Source of the DNA: Gnetum montanum
Taxonomy: Eukaryota > Streptophyta > Gnetopsida > Gnetales > Gnetaceae
NCBI GenBank assembly: GCA_015680685.1
Contig: MNCI01004113.1
Span: 1,367,332 to 1,431,331, forward strand
DNA length: 64,000 nt
Direction: 5' to 3'
The position numbers were made by a program, and so were the translations under genes. Below, piece by piece: positions 1 to 11,326 of this stretch (position 1 is its first letter; each line of letters opens with the position of its first letter). Under the pieces are notes generated by a model, which was not told the DNA's origin, made no database searches, and was given only the letters and a program-made list of their open reading frames with translations.

Positions 1-885
1 GCGGTTAAGACTTTAACTCTTGTTCCAAAGGACATTCCCAAAGCCTACGGACTCTTTGAATGTGGGATTGTCAGGGCATTTAGGGCATGAGCCTGCTTTG
101 GGAAGGACCCACTGACACTCCTATTTGGAACATTAGCTAACTTCTTTTCCTTAACATTTTGCAATTAATTTTAGTTTTGTTCATTTTCATCTTGACATCC
201 ACTTCACTGATGTCATAGTTGTCCCTATCTTTCTTACTCCTTTTCTTTCTCCCTTCTACTGCTACCAGAGGTTCGCGATTAGTCATGGGGGTACGGGGCC
301 TGATTTTTCAATATTTCTCCTAAGCCCCAGATTTTTTTGTTTTTCTTCTTAACCCCTACACCTTCAGTAGTCATCATCTACATTTTCCCAGATCCATATC
401 AGCCATACCACAACCTAGCCAATGAACCTACACTAAAGCCAGGTATTATTTACTTAATGATTCAATTACCCTTGCTAATGTATGATTGTGTTGTGTGTGC
501 AGATGGCAATCATACAACAATGGAATGGATCTGGAACAAACACTTGGAAGGGAGCAACGCTAAAGCAGCTATGCAAGGAGTAGAATGGATTATGCGCTTT
601 CGGATGGACAACGGAAGGCACAATCTAGGCATTGGTAGCAGCAAGACTCTTCTCTCTTCTTCTCTTCTATTCTCTCTCCTATTTTCTCTCAGCTACCAAA
701 TGTGGCCTGATGTCATTGTAATAAGGTGTTCACCCTTGTTTTCATGAACACCAGTCTTGTCAAGTCTTGTAATAATCAACCGTTCACATGTCATTCCATT
801 AGTTCCATTCCCCTCAATAATCCCATACCTACCTGATATCATTGTAAGGAACTCGAGGATGAGTTTTCATTCAGTCATGGGGGTA
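1..885 (+). mobile_element. 3' internal part of LTR element A
   Basis: This stretch ends in a polypurine tract (TGGGGGTA, 878-885) directly in front of an LTR, so it is the 3' end of an element whose 5' part lies off the left edge. The last 40 bases before the LTR match the same position in the complete element at 11,327-17,900 (both read GAGTTTT, then TCAGTC, then TGGGGGTA). A splice-acceptor-like GTGTGTGCAG followed by ATGGCA at about 490-506 also matches the start of that element's gene, and part of 1-130 resembles its 13,060-13,220. Only about 380 bases follow this ATG, so most of the coding part is missing. No usable long reading frame is present. Confidence 0.6.
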
Positions 886-1960
886 TGATGAGACGCAGAT
901 TGCAGAAGCCACGATATCGCGTACGCGATATCGCGGTCAACGCGATATCGCATCCCCTGCGATATCGCGTACGTGATATCGCGGTCCACTGTCATATCTA
1001 TAAATAAGAGGTGGCACTCCCCTCATTTCTCATCCTAGCTAGAAGTAGTGAAGCTCTGGCAGTTTGAACACTCCAGAGTTAGATTAATTTCCCATGTGCC
1101 CACAGTAGGAGTCCTAGAGTGAACGACTCTTTATTCGAGCAACTTTGTAACCTGAACACAAGTTGTGTACGGCAATAAAGATGAACTTGATTGGATAAAC
1201 CTTGCAATACATGGTTTTATTTATTGTTATTTATTACTTATTGTTAGTGCGCACGAGTACGACTTGATTACGAGCATCTACGGATGTGTACGGCTAGTCA
1301 AGGAATCGACTGCTCGTTGCAACGCGGGAGTACAACTTGATTACAAGCATTGTGACTGCTTGGTAACCCAGTAGCGTATTCCAGGATCTGCGTTTGGTAA
1401 TCCCAGTGGTAGTCCAATGTGTACGGCTAGTCAAGGAATCGGCTACTCATCGCATTAGGCTAGAACGTGGGATAAGTATGACTTGGCTACGGGCGCCCAC
1501 GGGTGTGTACAGCTAGCCAAGGAATCGGCTGCTTATCATACTTAGGCTAACTAGGTGCCTCAGTACGACCACTTCGAGCATATGCGTTACGTGTGGTAAT
1601 CCTAGTAACAATTAGCATTTGGTAGCCACAGTTGCACAGTTCAGGGTGTGTACGGTAAGTGGGAACGGATGCTGATGCTAGTTAATTTAAACTTAGGTCC
1701 TTAGTTAGAGTTAGTTAGTTTCTCAACCCTTCACCCTCATAGCTTAGGAGATAAACTGAAAAATACCAAAAAAAATCATATACCTCAAACTTGCTTAACC
1801 ATACACCGTGACACATACAAGCAAGCCTGGGAAGACAACGAACGATTAACCCCAAGTGTTCCTTGTGGTGTTTAGGCATTTAGTCTGCGAAGTTCGACCG
1901 GATCGCGCGTGCTACGCTCATTTCGTATGGTTGATTGTAGGGGTACCTCGCCACTCATCA
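886..1960 (+). repeat. LTR of element A (3' LTR)
   Basis: The LTR is 1075 bp, begins TGATGA and ends TCATCA. Its U3 holds five GATATCGC palindromic units (about 913-985), followed by a TATA box in CTATAAATAAGAGG at about 1000. The downstream part contains about three diverged tandem copies of a unit of about 130 bp, recognisable by GTGTACGGCTAGTCAAGGAA starting near 1285, 1418 and 1503. Its sequence matches the solo LTRs at 2752-3696 and 28,843-29,792, which lie in the opposite orientation. The TSD cannot be checked because the other end is outside the window. Confidence 0.9.
905..1013 (+). promoter_or_regulatory. LTR A promoter: palindrome array plus TATA box
   Basis: Five copies of GATATCGC (several as GCGATATCGC, two pairs joined by GTAC) lie within about 75 bases, ending about 15 bases upstream of TATAAATAAGAGG. 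The array is CpG-dense while the surrounding DNA is AT-rich. Equivalent arrays occur in LTR B and LTR F. Binding sites for a palindrome-reading factor are a reasonable inference, but nothing in the sequence names the factor. Confidence 0.6.
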
Positions 1961-2399
1961 ACTATTATCAAAAGTGAAAACTTGGAAGATTGAATGAGTA
2001 ATAAATAGTCTAGTGTGCAAGGTAGAGTCTTTAGAAGAGTAGGGAAAGTGATGGAATGGTTTAACTTCTTTGATAGTATCAAGGATAAGTTTCTATGAAT
2101 TCATTGATTGATAGATTTGCATGGTGCCTGATTGATACATAGCATGGATGATATAATGTCCTTTCCATAAGAGTTAAAACTTAGTCTTTTATAGGACATG
2201 ATTTGGATTATAATAAAGGACTTTATCTCCAAGCTTGATGGATACTTGTCAAATTTTGACATCATGTCTATATTTGGAATACTTCTTATGGATTTCATTA
2301 TTCATTTGAGGTATTAGTTAATTTTCATCTAAGAGATTGAGATTTATTAATAATTCTTTTTAAGTTAAGTCTTGGTTAAAGTCAAGTGTGCTGGCAGTT

Positions 2400-2751
2400 C
2401 CAAGGGTATTTAATTATACTTGGATTGGTAGCGTTGGTAATTTTCTAGAAATTAACTCATGTGGCAAATATTGTGTAGGGAGTTTTGAGGTTGATCAATA
2501 TGTCCATAGAGCATCATTAATTTTAATACTTTACTCCTTTTTATATCTACTAATAGTTCTAGTTAATATTCTTGTAATTTCTCTATTAGTTACTTCATCT
2601 TGACCATTCGCTTGGGGGTGATAAGATGTAGTTAATTTATGATTAATCCCAAGTTTTTGCATTATCTTCTTGAATGTAGCTTTAGTGAAATGAGCCCTAT
2701 TATCTAATATTCTCATGCATGGTACTCCAAATCTTTTTACCACATGTTGTT
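2400..2751 (-). pseudogene. Integrase core, 3' part (element C)
   Basis: The minus strand reads as a Ty3 integrase: FGVPCMRILDNRAHFT with the catalytic D followed by HKLTTSYHPQANGQDEVTNR. The YHPQ-NGQ-E-NR block carries the final catalytic E region of the DDE core. The expected D-N-G-S-H-F is here D-N-R-A-H-F. The frame is interrupted at 2751 by the solo LTR; the preceding integrase part resumes at 3702. Residues after the core (2100-2400) are too decayed to assign. Non-functional. Confidence 0.85.
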
Positions 2752-3696
2752 TGATGAGTGGCGAGGTACCCCTACATTCAACCATACGAAACAAGCGTAG
2801 CTCGCGCGATCCGGTCGAACTCCACAGACTAAATGCCTAAATGCCCCATGGAACACTTGGGGTAATCATTCGTTGTCTTCCCAGACTTGTTGTTGTCACA
2901 GTGTATGGTTAAGTAAGTCCGAGGTATATGATTTTTTTGGTCTTTTATGGTTTTTTCTCCTATGCTAAGAGCGAAGGGTTGAGAAAGCTAACTAACTCTA
3001 ACTAAGGACCTAAGTCTAAATTAACTAGTGTTAGCATCTGTTCCCACTTACCGTACACACCCTGAACTATGCAACTTTGGCTACCAAATGCTAATCATTA
3101 CTGGGATCACCACACGTAATGCACGTGCTCGAAGTGGTCGTACTGAGGCACTTAACTAGCCTAAACGTGATGAGCAGCCAATTCCTTGACTAGTCGTACA
3201 TACCCGTAGATGCTCGTAATCAAGTCGTACTCATCCCACGTTCTAGAAGTTGAGGGTGAGAGAGACTAATCGTGATGAGTAGCCGATTCCGTGATTAGCC
3301 GTACACATTCATTAATGCTCGTAACCAAGTCGTACTCATGCCGCGCTAATGCAGGTAATAAATAACAGGTAAGAAATAACAAATAATAAATCCTATTCCA
3401 TGCACTGCAAGGTTTATCCACAAAGCTCACCTTTATTGCCGTACACAACTTGCGTTCAGGTACAAAGCTGCTCGAATAAAGATCCATTCACTTGGAACTC
3501 CTACTGCGGGCACATGAAAAATATTCTATCTCTACAGTGATCAAACTACCAGAGTTTCCCTACTTTAAGCCTAGGATGAGAAATGAGGGGAGTGCCGCCT
3601 CTTATTTATAGATTTGGCGGCAGACCACGATATCGCGTACGCGATATCGCAGGGAATGATGCGATATCGTGGCCCATGCGATATCGCATCTCATCA
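2752..3696 (-). repeat. Solo LTR B inside the integrase of element C
   Basis: This is a 945-bp LTR in minus orientation, bounded by TGATGA and TCATCA. It is flanked by an exact 5-bp target duplication TTGTT (2747-2751 and 3697-3701), and the integrase frame of element C continues on both sides. That proves a separate insertion followed by LTR-LTR recombination. It has four GATATCGC-type units (3628-3690) and only two copies of the internal unit of about 130 bp, against three in LTR A. This accounts for the 130-bp length difference between the two. Confidence 0.93.
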
Positions 3697-3701
3697 TTGT
3701 T

Positions 3702-4100
3702 GAAAGAACTTTGTAGTTATTGTGGCTATGCAATCCTTAATTACAACCACTTCTACCCACTTAGCATAGTAATCAACTATTACTAGAATGTAAGATTTCA
3801 TAGCATAGTAATCAACTATTACTAGAATGTAAGATTTCATTTGACATTGGTGTGATGAACCCCATAAAGTTAATTTCCCATATATTAAAAGTTTCTGATG
3901 GTTATATCCATTATTGTGGTCATTTGTTTCTAGCAGTTAGTCTTCCATTTCTTTGGCATCTCTTACAACATTGTGTAGATTGATGTGCATCCCTGAATAT
4001 GGGAGGCCAAAAGGATCCTACCTTCATTAATTTGAGTACTGTCTATTATCCTACATAGTGACCACCACATGGTCCTTCATGCATATCTTGTAGAACTTTT
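3702..4100 (-). pseudogene. Integrase, N-terminal/core part (element C)
   Basis: Minus-strand reading gives VVIDYYAKWVEVV (about 3740-3790), the usual segment around the first catalytic aspartate of Ty3 integrases, followed by conserved-looking but broken sequence. It is the continuation of the integrase fragment at 2400-2751, split by the solo LTR. A tandem duplication of 39 bp lies within it (see 3762-3839). Confidence 0.7.
3762..3839. repeat. Exact 39-bp tandem duplication
   Basis: Two perfect adjacent copies of a 39-bp unit beginning TAGCATAGTAATCAACTATT (3762-3800, 3801-3839). It sits in the integrase of element C and is a multiple of three, so it would add 13 residues without shifting the frame. 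Perfect identity in an otherwise decayed element means the duplication is recent. Confidence 0.9.
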
Positions 4101-4102
4101 TG

Positions 4103-4620
4103 TTAATTTTTTTCTAGAACACACCACCTTATTAACTCATTGGCATATATCTTGTAAAGATTTCTATTAATTTCCATATACCTTTTTACTATATGGAGAA
4201 ATTGTTCTTTGTGCTTCTTTTCCCATTTAGTAGGAAGTTCTTGTATCATAAGATATGTCATGTAATCAGTAGTCCTTGACTTCACTATTGAATCTACAAC
4301 CATTGCTATTTCTGTAAGTAAATTTTCATCAGGAAATTGGTTTGAAAGTGAATATTCATTTTCTTGAGGTTCCCATATTAATATTGATAAGTAATTAAAT
4401 ATAACATTTTCAGTTCCTTTCTTGTTGATCATTATGATATCAAACTTTTGTAAGATGACGAACCATCTTATCACTCTTGGACAAACTACTAGTTTATTCA
4501 TTAGAAGCCTGATCGCACTATGGTTAATATGAAGGTAGATGAGGTACCTAAGCACATAATGTCTAAAATTTTCAAGATCATATACCAAAACCATAAGCTC
4601 CTTTTCTATGGTAATATAAT
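4103..4620 (-). pseudogene. RNase H and linker of element C pol
   Basis: The minus strand has an open stretch of 163 codons with the typical Ty3 RNase H signature: HSAIRLLMNKL, PRVIRWFVILQKFDIIMINK, then KGTENVIFNYLSIL (normally KG-EN-VADHLSR). The conserved aspartate of ADHLS is replaced by asparagine (FNYLS). The linker towards integrase follows. It belongs between the RT fragment at 4620-5900 and the integrase at 3702-4100. Confidence 0.9.
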
Positions 4621-5900
4621 TAAGTTGTACCTTGATGATGCTTTGATTAGTGTAGTGTATGTAATATGGTTGATTCTAATAATCAAGTTGAGTTAACATT
4701 GCCTCCAATGCATAACTTGAAGCATCTGTCATAATGTGAAAATACTTAGACCAATTTGGAGCTCAAAGGATTGGCGTCTCAATCATTTTCTATTTTATGG
4801 TCTTAAATGCTTTCTCATGTTGCATCCTTCTTTATTAATTCAACAAGAAGTTTTGTGATCTTTGAGAAATTTTCAATAAATCTCCTATAGTATCCTATAT
4901 GACCAAGGAATGATCTAATGTGTTTAACTGTTTGTGGCCTTTGAATGAAATTCTAGATGACTCTCATCTTTTCTAGATCCACCTTGATTCCTTTAGAAGA
5001 TACCTTATGTCCTATTACTATGTTGTCTTGGATCATTAAGTGGCTCTTTTGCCAATTAAGTGTAAGATTGGTTTTAACACATCTTTTCAAAACCTACTCT
5101 AAGTAATCTACGGCTTGTTTAAAGTTAAGTCCATACGTGGAAAAATCATTCATAAATAGTTCAACTCCATTGCCAATCTACTTTTGGAAAATGCTAAGGA
5201 CAAGTCTTTGGAAGGTTGAAGGAGCATTCCATAGGTCAAAGGGCATATGCCTATATGCAAACATTCCCATGGACTAGTGAACATTGTTTTCTCATGAGCT
5301 TATAGTGCAATATAGATTTGATTATATCCGGTATATCTATCTAGGATGTTATAATACTGATGTCCCATAATAGTATCCAGGACTTGATTAGTAATGGTAA
5401 AGGAAGATGGTCTTTGAATGTTGCCATGTTCAACAATTAGAAATCAATACATGCCCTCCACTTGCCACCCTTTTTCGGGACAATGACTAATGGCTAACCC
5501 ATTCACTATCTGTAGTTGGATAGATGAATCCTACTTTCAATAGTTTCTCCAAATCTTGTTTGACAACTTCTTTGAGTTGGGATTTAATCTCTGTTAACTT
5601 TGGTAACTACTTTGATCGTTGGATCTATGTAGATTTTATGTTGACAAATGTGTGGATCAATGCTAGTGATCTCATCATAAGACCATGCAAATGTAATTGG
5701 TCATTTATTTACCACTTTCAATAATTTTCTCTTTTATTCCTTATCAAGATTGACATTTATAATTACTAATTTTTTGTTATTAAGAAAAGCATATTTAAGA
5801 CCTTTGGTTCTTATGGTTTTGGTTCATATCTTTCTAGTATTTCTAACTTTTTCCATTCAATATCTTCCTCTTGTTATGATTTAGTGTAAGAAGGTTATCT
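4620..5900 (-). pseudogene. Reverse transcriptase of element C
   Basis: In broken minus-strand frames one can read the RT core in order: an IVPKKGGKWRACIDF block (about 5480), and the active-site box as ELFMNDFSTYGLNFK (about 5120-5160). The catalytic YxDD is therefore FMND, with the first aspartate lost. The start of the RNase H domain follows at about 4740. Multiple stops make it inactive. Confidence 0.8.
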
Positions 5901-5989
5901 TCATATTTGTTCTAGTTTTTCTATTTCTTCAATGCAGGCACTTGTTATTTTGTCTATTGGTTTCATGCATACATTTGACTCTGATTCTT

Positions 5990-6660
5990 CCTTGATCATG
6001 CATTGGGTTCCTTCTTGTCTAGTGGCTGCCGCATATAGATATTGTTGTACACACATCTTTAATACATCTATTGCATGTTGTCTAGATTTTATACACACAA
6101 TTACACCTATTATCACTATATGCAATACATGGAACTTTGTGTCTTTGAATGATTCTTGCTTCATCTTCCTTGGAAATTTCCAAGGACAAGTATCTAATTT
6201 CTAGCTTAGGATTCACAGTGCTAAGCCATGCTCTTCCCATGATTATAGGAAAATCCCCTTTATTCTTCCCCTTGTGTATGACTAGAAAAGTAGTAGGATA
6301 GGACCAACCACTTATGATAGTGATCACATCTTCCACTTGTCCAAGTGGAATAGTGATCAAGTAATTTGCTAGCTCTAATCATACATTACCTTTCTTTAGT
6401 GATGGAAGATTCTAGGCCTTATACATGTCTTGTGAGATAAGATTAACTCCTAATCCACAATCTAATAGAGCCTTAAATGGTTTGTGTCCTATTATTTGGA
6501 GGTATACTAAGAAACATCCTGGATATGTTCTCTTCTTAGGAAATGCTTTTGCTTTGATCGAAAATGTAATAGTTTGAGTGACCATGATAATTATTAAATT
6601 CTTTTTTGTGGATGACAAAAGCATAGTGTTCTCCTAAGGACTGTGTGTAGATGGGATAGA
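5990..6660 (-). pseudogene. Aspartic protease of element C
   Basis: The minus strand gives GHKPFKALLDCGLGVNLIS at 6430-6490, the active-site region of a retropepsin with D-C-G in place of the usual D-T/S-G. Downstream (6082-6360) are TIPLGQVEDVITI and FPIIMGRAWLSTVNPKLEIRY, the flap and ILGRPWL regions typical of Athila/Tat proteases. Broken between the two parts. Confidence 0.85.
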
Positions 6661-7139
6661 GTTAGATGAAGTCCTTGTCCTTCAAACCTTTTCTGGACTT
6701 GCCTAAAAGAATGAACATTTCCTGGATCTTGGTTCACTTGTTATAATGCCCTCTTATATGGTGAATACCCTAATAGCACTCTTTTTTTATGGCTATGTTG
6801 GCAGTTTTCCTTTCATGACTGGTGGCAGTGTTGGTGGTAATGGATTGGGAGCTTGGTATTAAGAACCAAGTGTTGATTGGGATAAGTAAGAATTAGGATC
6901 CATGCATGAGGTAGTGGGTCTGTGGTATTCTGGTGGATAGTAAGGAAAGGAAGTATGAACAGAAGTGTTTCCGAGAGAGATTGGACATTGCACATGGTAT
7001 CCATAGGGATAAAGTTTCTTGTATGGATATTGTTGTCTTAGTGGTGGTATTCTCCATGCTTTTGGCTGTTACCACTACTATTGGCATTACTCTTGCGATT
7101 GAGGAAAAGCCTTGCTTCGATAGTATGATAAGGTAATTG

Positions 7140-8940
7140 CCTAGGCATCTATTTCTTGATAAACTTTGGATTGAGTACATATTCCTTGGCATCTTGTAAG
7201 TGGGCCATAAAAGAACAAAATCTCTTAGGATGTTCATATTGGCACACCTTACACCCTTCATCCCCTTCTAAACTTGAGTTTGTTGATTTCTCTATTGTAG
7301 CAACTTTCCTTTTGTCCTTGTAATTTTCATTCATGTTGTCTCTTTTCTTCTTTTTGTCCTTACTTTTGTTAAAGGTTTGTTCAATTCTTTCCTCTACTAT
7401 TTTTAGTTTTGTAGCAAACTTCTCATCTATGATATTCCACATTTTTTCTACCTTTGTTGCAATATCATTGACTGATTTCTAGATAGTTAGAGTCTTCTAT
7501 TGGATCGTATCATCTAATGTTTTTTCCTCTTATGAGTCACATATTTTTACATTCCTTTTTCTGATTGATGGATATTGGTTATCCTCTTTGACCGATTCCC
7601 TTTTTCTTAGCTCTTCTTCTTTCACCATTTGGTCTATTAGTCTTTGGATTTGATGAGTTGTCATATCAAATAATCTTCCTTGAGCATATACCTAAGGGTT
7701 TCTCTTATCTTATTTGTTAGCCCATCAATGATATGTCGTAGTTGTTCCCATTGAGAAAATTTATGGCCTAGGCATCTATGTAATAAGGAATAATACCTAC
7801 ACATTGTTGTAGCAAGGGATTCATGTGTCCCTTATTTCCATTCTTGGATTTGTTTTCTCAAATTTGACATTCTTGAGTAAGTTTTTTTTTTATTGAAAAG
7901 TTCTAGCATGGTACTCCATATTTGAATTAATTTTGGTTCTAAGGATCTGTACCAACATTCTACTTCCTTTATGACTATTCTAGAAAACTACTTCAATTTT
8001 TGCCAATCGTTCTCTATGTTTTGTAGGACACAAGCATTGTGGAAGGCTTGGAGATGGTGTTGTGAATCTGCATTATATCTACCTTTAAATTTTAAAATAT
8101 TATTCATGTCAAGTTGCTCGATACAACTGTCCCTGAAATGCCTAATAAGAATGTATACAACTTCCCTAATGTTGATCATATTTTGAGTGGCTAATAGGAG
8201 TTCTCCATAGTCTTTGGGTTTGTGGGAATTATTGTAGTAATGATTCCTTTGATGCCCATGGTGCTCTCATCCTTCATGTCTAATCCTTTCTTTTCTTTTA
8301 TCATGGTTACCTTTCACTTCATCAAGATGCCTTCTTCTATGTGCATGTCTTTCATGATCTCTCCTTCTTTTTCAATCATGATTTCTTAGTCTTCATTCTT
8401 TCTTGTCAGAATCTATGAATGAATTTGAGGAAGAAGATGAAGAGTTGGAGAATGGTGTTAGCTAGTTCTTCTTCTGTGTCTCTTTGATTCATCTCTTATT
8501 GATCCATTGGATGCCTAAGGCCTTGAATTCCTTGTAAGTCTAGAGTCCTTATTTTCTCTAAATGTTTTTATAAGAGTTAAATGTAGTTTTGTTTTAGTAG
8601 GATCTTCAATATGAATGATTGATGTTTGGAAATGAGACCCATGAGTCTGATAGAATTTCTCAATACAGAATATAGCATCTTATTTTTCTTCTAAGAAAAT
8701 TCTCTATGGTGACTTGTTTCCTTTCTCTTGTTCATATCTTGCCTCCATGATGACATCCTTTCTTTCTTGAGCCTGTGTTGGTTGATATGACCGAGTCATG
8801 TTTTTAGTGACCTTATATCCTTTTTGCACATGATCAAGATTTGACCTTATGAGGGTTTCTTGAAGCATTGATGGTGCTAAACATTCAAGTGGCAAGACAA
8901 TATTGCCCTATAGATCTCTCCATCCAAGTTGTTTGTCATG
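7140..8940 (-). pseudogene. gag of element C
   Basis: Three broken minus-strand segments form a Ty3 gag. At 8704-8895 is the N-terminal part. At 7988-8179 is the capsid core (YILIRHFRDSC, LKFKGRYNADSQHHLQAFHN). At 7149-7442 is the nucleocapsid end with one cysteine-rich knuckle (CKVCQYEHPKRFC: C-x2-C-x4-H-x4-C). It lies directly upstream of the protease fragment, as expected for an Athila/Tat element. Confidence 0.7.
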
Positions 8941-9221
8941 GTGAAAAATATATGTAAAATCAAAAGAATAAGAATCAATATGAGCATATGAAATTTTGGT
9001 TTACATCAATACACTCGAATCTTCTTCATTATAATCTTTGTAATGACTTTCATTAAAATCAATAGCATGTAGAGATTTTTCTTTAGTTATAGAAGCCATG
9101 TTAATTTGTTTTGACACTTAAGTATGTACATTTTAAGAAATTATTCTAAATATGAGAGATATGCTTTGTGATACTTAATACAACAATCTTTGTAAAATCA
9201 ACTAACTTGCAAACATTAACA

Positions 9222-9241
9222 CATTCCAACAACAGTGCCAA
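9222..9241 (-). promoter_or_regulatory. Primer-binding site of element C
   Basis: The minus strand immediately after the LTR reads TTGGCACTGTTGTTGG. This resembles the Athila/Tat primer site TTGGCGCCGTTGCCGG after CpG and C-to-T decay. It fixes the LTR boundary at 9242. Confidence 0.65.
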
Positions 9242-10105
9242 TGATGAGTTGTTGGGTATTCCAACACTCAACCATAAAAGTCACAAGTGTTCACATGCGA
9301 CCATATTGTAATCCATGAATGAACAATGTAAGTATACTACTAAGTTGATGTTAAGTTTGTGATCTTTGTCTTTCCACTTAGAGATAACGAGGTGTAAATC
9401 ATATGGTTTTACTCTTACTGAGATATGTGATAGACTGATGTTGTTTAACTTTAATTGTGCTAAGTGTCAATATTATAGAAATGATTATAAATTCTAATGC
9501 TAAGTTCAATTAAAATGTAAATCTATTCTATTCTATCAACAATAAGCATTTGTTCCTATTTTTCCATACACATCTAGGGCTGATGTAATTGCTACTGGGA
9601 TTACCAAGTAACTTCAGTACTAAGTGAATCAAGCAAAGTTACTACTAGATTACCAAATAATCACACTTTATGTTCAAAACCAGTTATACTTATTCCACCT
9701 TACTAATTGACATTGGAATATTAAAGGACTTATAAAATGTAAATGACAAAATAAAAGTAAACATCATGGAAAAGTAAAATTATGCTAAGTGAAATGCTAC
9801 AATGATGAAGAACAATCTTGATCTTTATTAACATTCATAAATTGTATCCAAGAATAATCCACTTGAATAAAGATTCCGTAGAACTATAATTCACCGCAAT
9901 GTGGGTGTTCACACTAACTCTAACTTACAAAAACAAATTGCAAGAGTTTTGCTAATTGTTAGCAAAAAGTTATTATTTCGACGCGATGGTGGGTTGGTAC
10001 TTATAGGCATGACCATAACCCACTACATTGCATCTACGATGATGTATGCAAAGCTATAATATCGTAACTATAATATCATAGTTTGTATACTAAAAGGTTT
10101 TATCA
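9242..10105 (-). repeat. 5' LTR of element C
   Basis: The left boundary TGATGAG adjoins the primer site. The right boundary is less sure; TTTATCA at 10,105 is the best counterpart of the TCTCATCA end of LTR A/B. The layout parallels LTR B: a stretch near 9560-9610 resembles B's TTCCCACTTACC...ACACACC region, a weak TATA (rc of TTATAG, 10,001) is present, and beyond it ATAATATCGT and TATAATATCAT (10,050-10,080) look like worn GATATCGC units. Confidence 0.6.
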
Positions 10106-11326
10106 GTTACCATAGCATGTTTCAAATATTTTATTTGTCCTTTATATTCCTTCTAAAGCACTTGAATCTTGTTTATTACTTTCTTATATTTATTCTTGAT
10201 TGTCAAGGGTAACTCAATAGTCTTCTAAATATATTCAAAATATTTGTCAATTCTTCTTATTATCTCACTTCTCAATTGTTGATTTTCTACCTTTAGTTTC
10301 TTCATGTTAGTTTCCATGACCATTTTGTCAGTATTTATAGAACTAGTTTCTTTTGGCCTTTCATACTTCTTTGTAAATTCTAGTTTCATTGTCACAAATT
10401 TCTTATATGCTTGAAACTTTTATCTTAATTCTAGGTCTCCTACTTGAAATTTAACTACCTTCTCCTTTTATATTTTTAGGCTCCCCATTATATTCATGGT
10501 TTATTCTATCATGACCTCAGTTTTAGTAAAGTGTAGCATGGATTCTACATCTCCACCTATGAATGTCTTTATAATATTATTTATGTGTATAAGATTTGTT
10601 TTAAATCTGGTGTTCCAATATTGAATAACTAATTTTAGTGCACTCTAGGGATTGGCTTTGTATTCATCTACAAAATTTCCCCACAATTATCAATTTGAAG
10701 TTTACTTAATTTCTTGTAGAATCTTGATTTCTTGAAAGTAGGTAGGTGTAATAATGTTATAGAACATGACCCTTGAGTATTCTAGAATTTTCATCAACAT
10801 GTCTTTTTCATCACTGTCAACCTTTTGTGACAATGTTTGAATCATAACATTTAGATTATCCCACTACTCATTATTCCAACTTGTTGTTCTTTGTAGATTT
10901 CCATAGAACAACCTTCCAATGTAAAATTTGGAATGTAGCCATACTTCAATGTTTCAGTAACATCCTTTGAATTTAGCTTTAAGATGTTATCATTTGACTT
11001 TGGAAACTCTATCATAGAATTGGTGCTTTGGCCTACAATCTTCTTTCTTACCATCCTCCTCATTTTTATGGGCAAAGGTTGCTCATCTTTTTTTCTTCAT
11101 TGCCTAACATAGTCATCTTGGAATCTAATGCTACTTTCTTAGATTTAGTCATAATTGTTAATTGTGTTTTATTAACATCTTCGTCTTCTTACCCCTTAGG
11201 GTCTTCAATCTTTACATCCACTCCATGTATAAAGTATATATAATGGATTATTACAAGAATCTGAAAATTAGCAAATGGGAAATCCTTTCGCATAGATAGA
11301 TTTGATGATATATGAGATAACATACC
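10106..11326 (-). mobile_element. Old retroelement-like coiled-coil region (element E, left part)
   Basis: AT-rich DNA whose minus strand gives broken frames rich in K, E, I, N and Q with heptad-like spacing (10,140-10,700). A 75-codon open stretch at 10,851-11,075 starts MPIKMRRMVRKKIVGQ. I do not recognise a catalytic domain. Element D is inserted at 11,326 with a duplicated ATACC, so this continues at 17,906. The coiled-coil content resembles the gene inside element D, which suggests a related but older and AT-decayed element. That relationship is an inference. Confidence 0.4.

Larger units (their letters stand above)
1961..10105 (-). mobile_element. Decayed Athila/Tat-like Ty3 retrotransposon (element C)
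   Basis: Read on the minus strand, the order is LTR (9242-10,105), primer-binding site, gag, protease, RT, RNase H, integrase. That is the Ty3/gypsy order. The RNase H-to-integrase style and the TTGGC-starting primer site fit the Athila/Tat branch. All reading frames are broken by stops and frameshifts, so the element cannot move by itself. It was later hit by a solo LTR (2752-3696) and, at its left side, by element A. Its own 3' LTR lies left of the window or was removed. Confidence 0.85.

Noticed and set aside
913-985. Regularly spaced GATATCGC units as a possible CRISPR array
   Set aside because: Eukaryotic LTR context, no unique spacers, units are short palindromes repeated in several LTRs.
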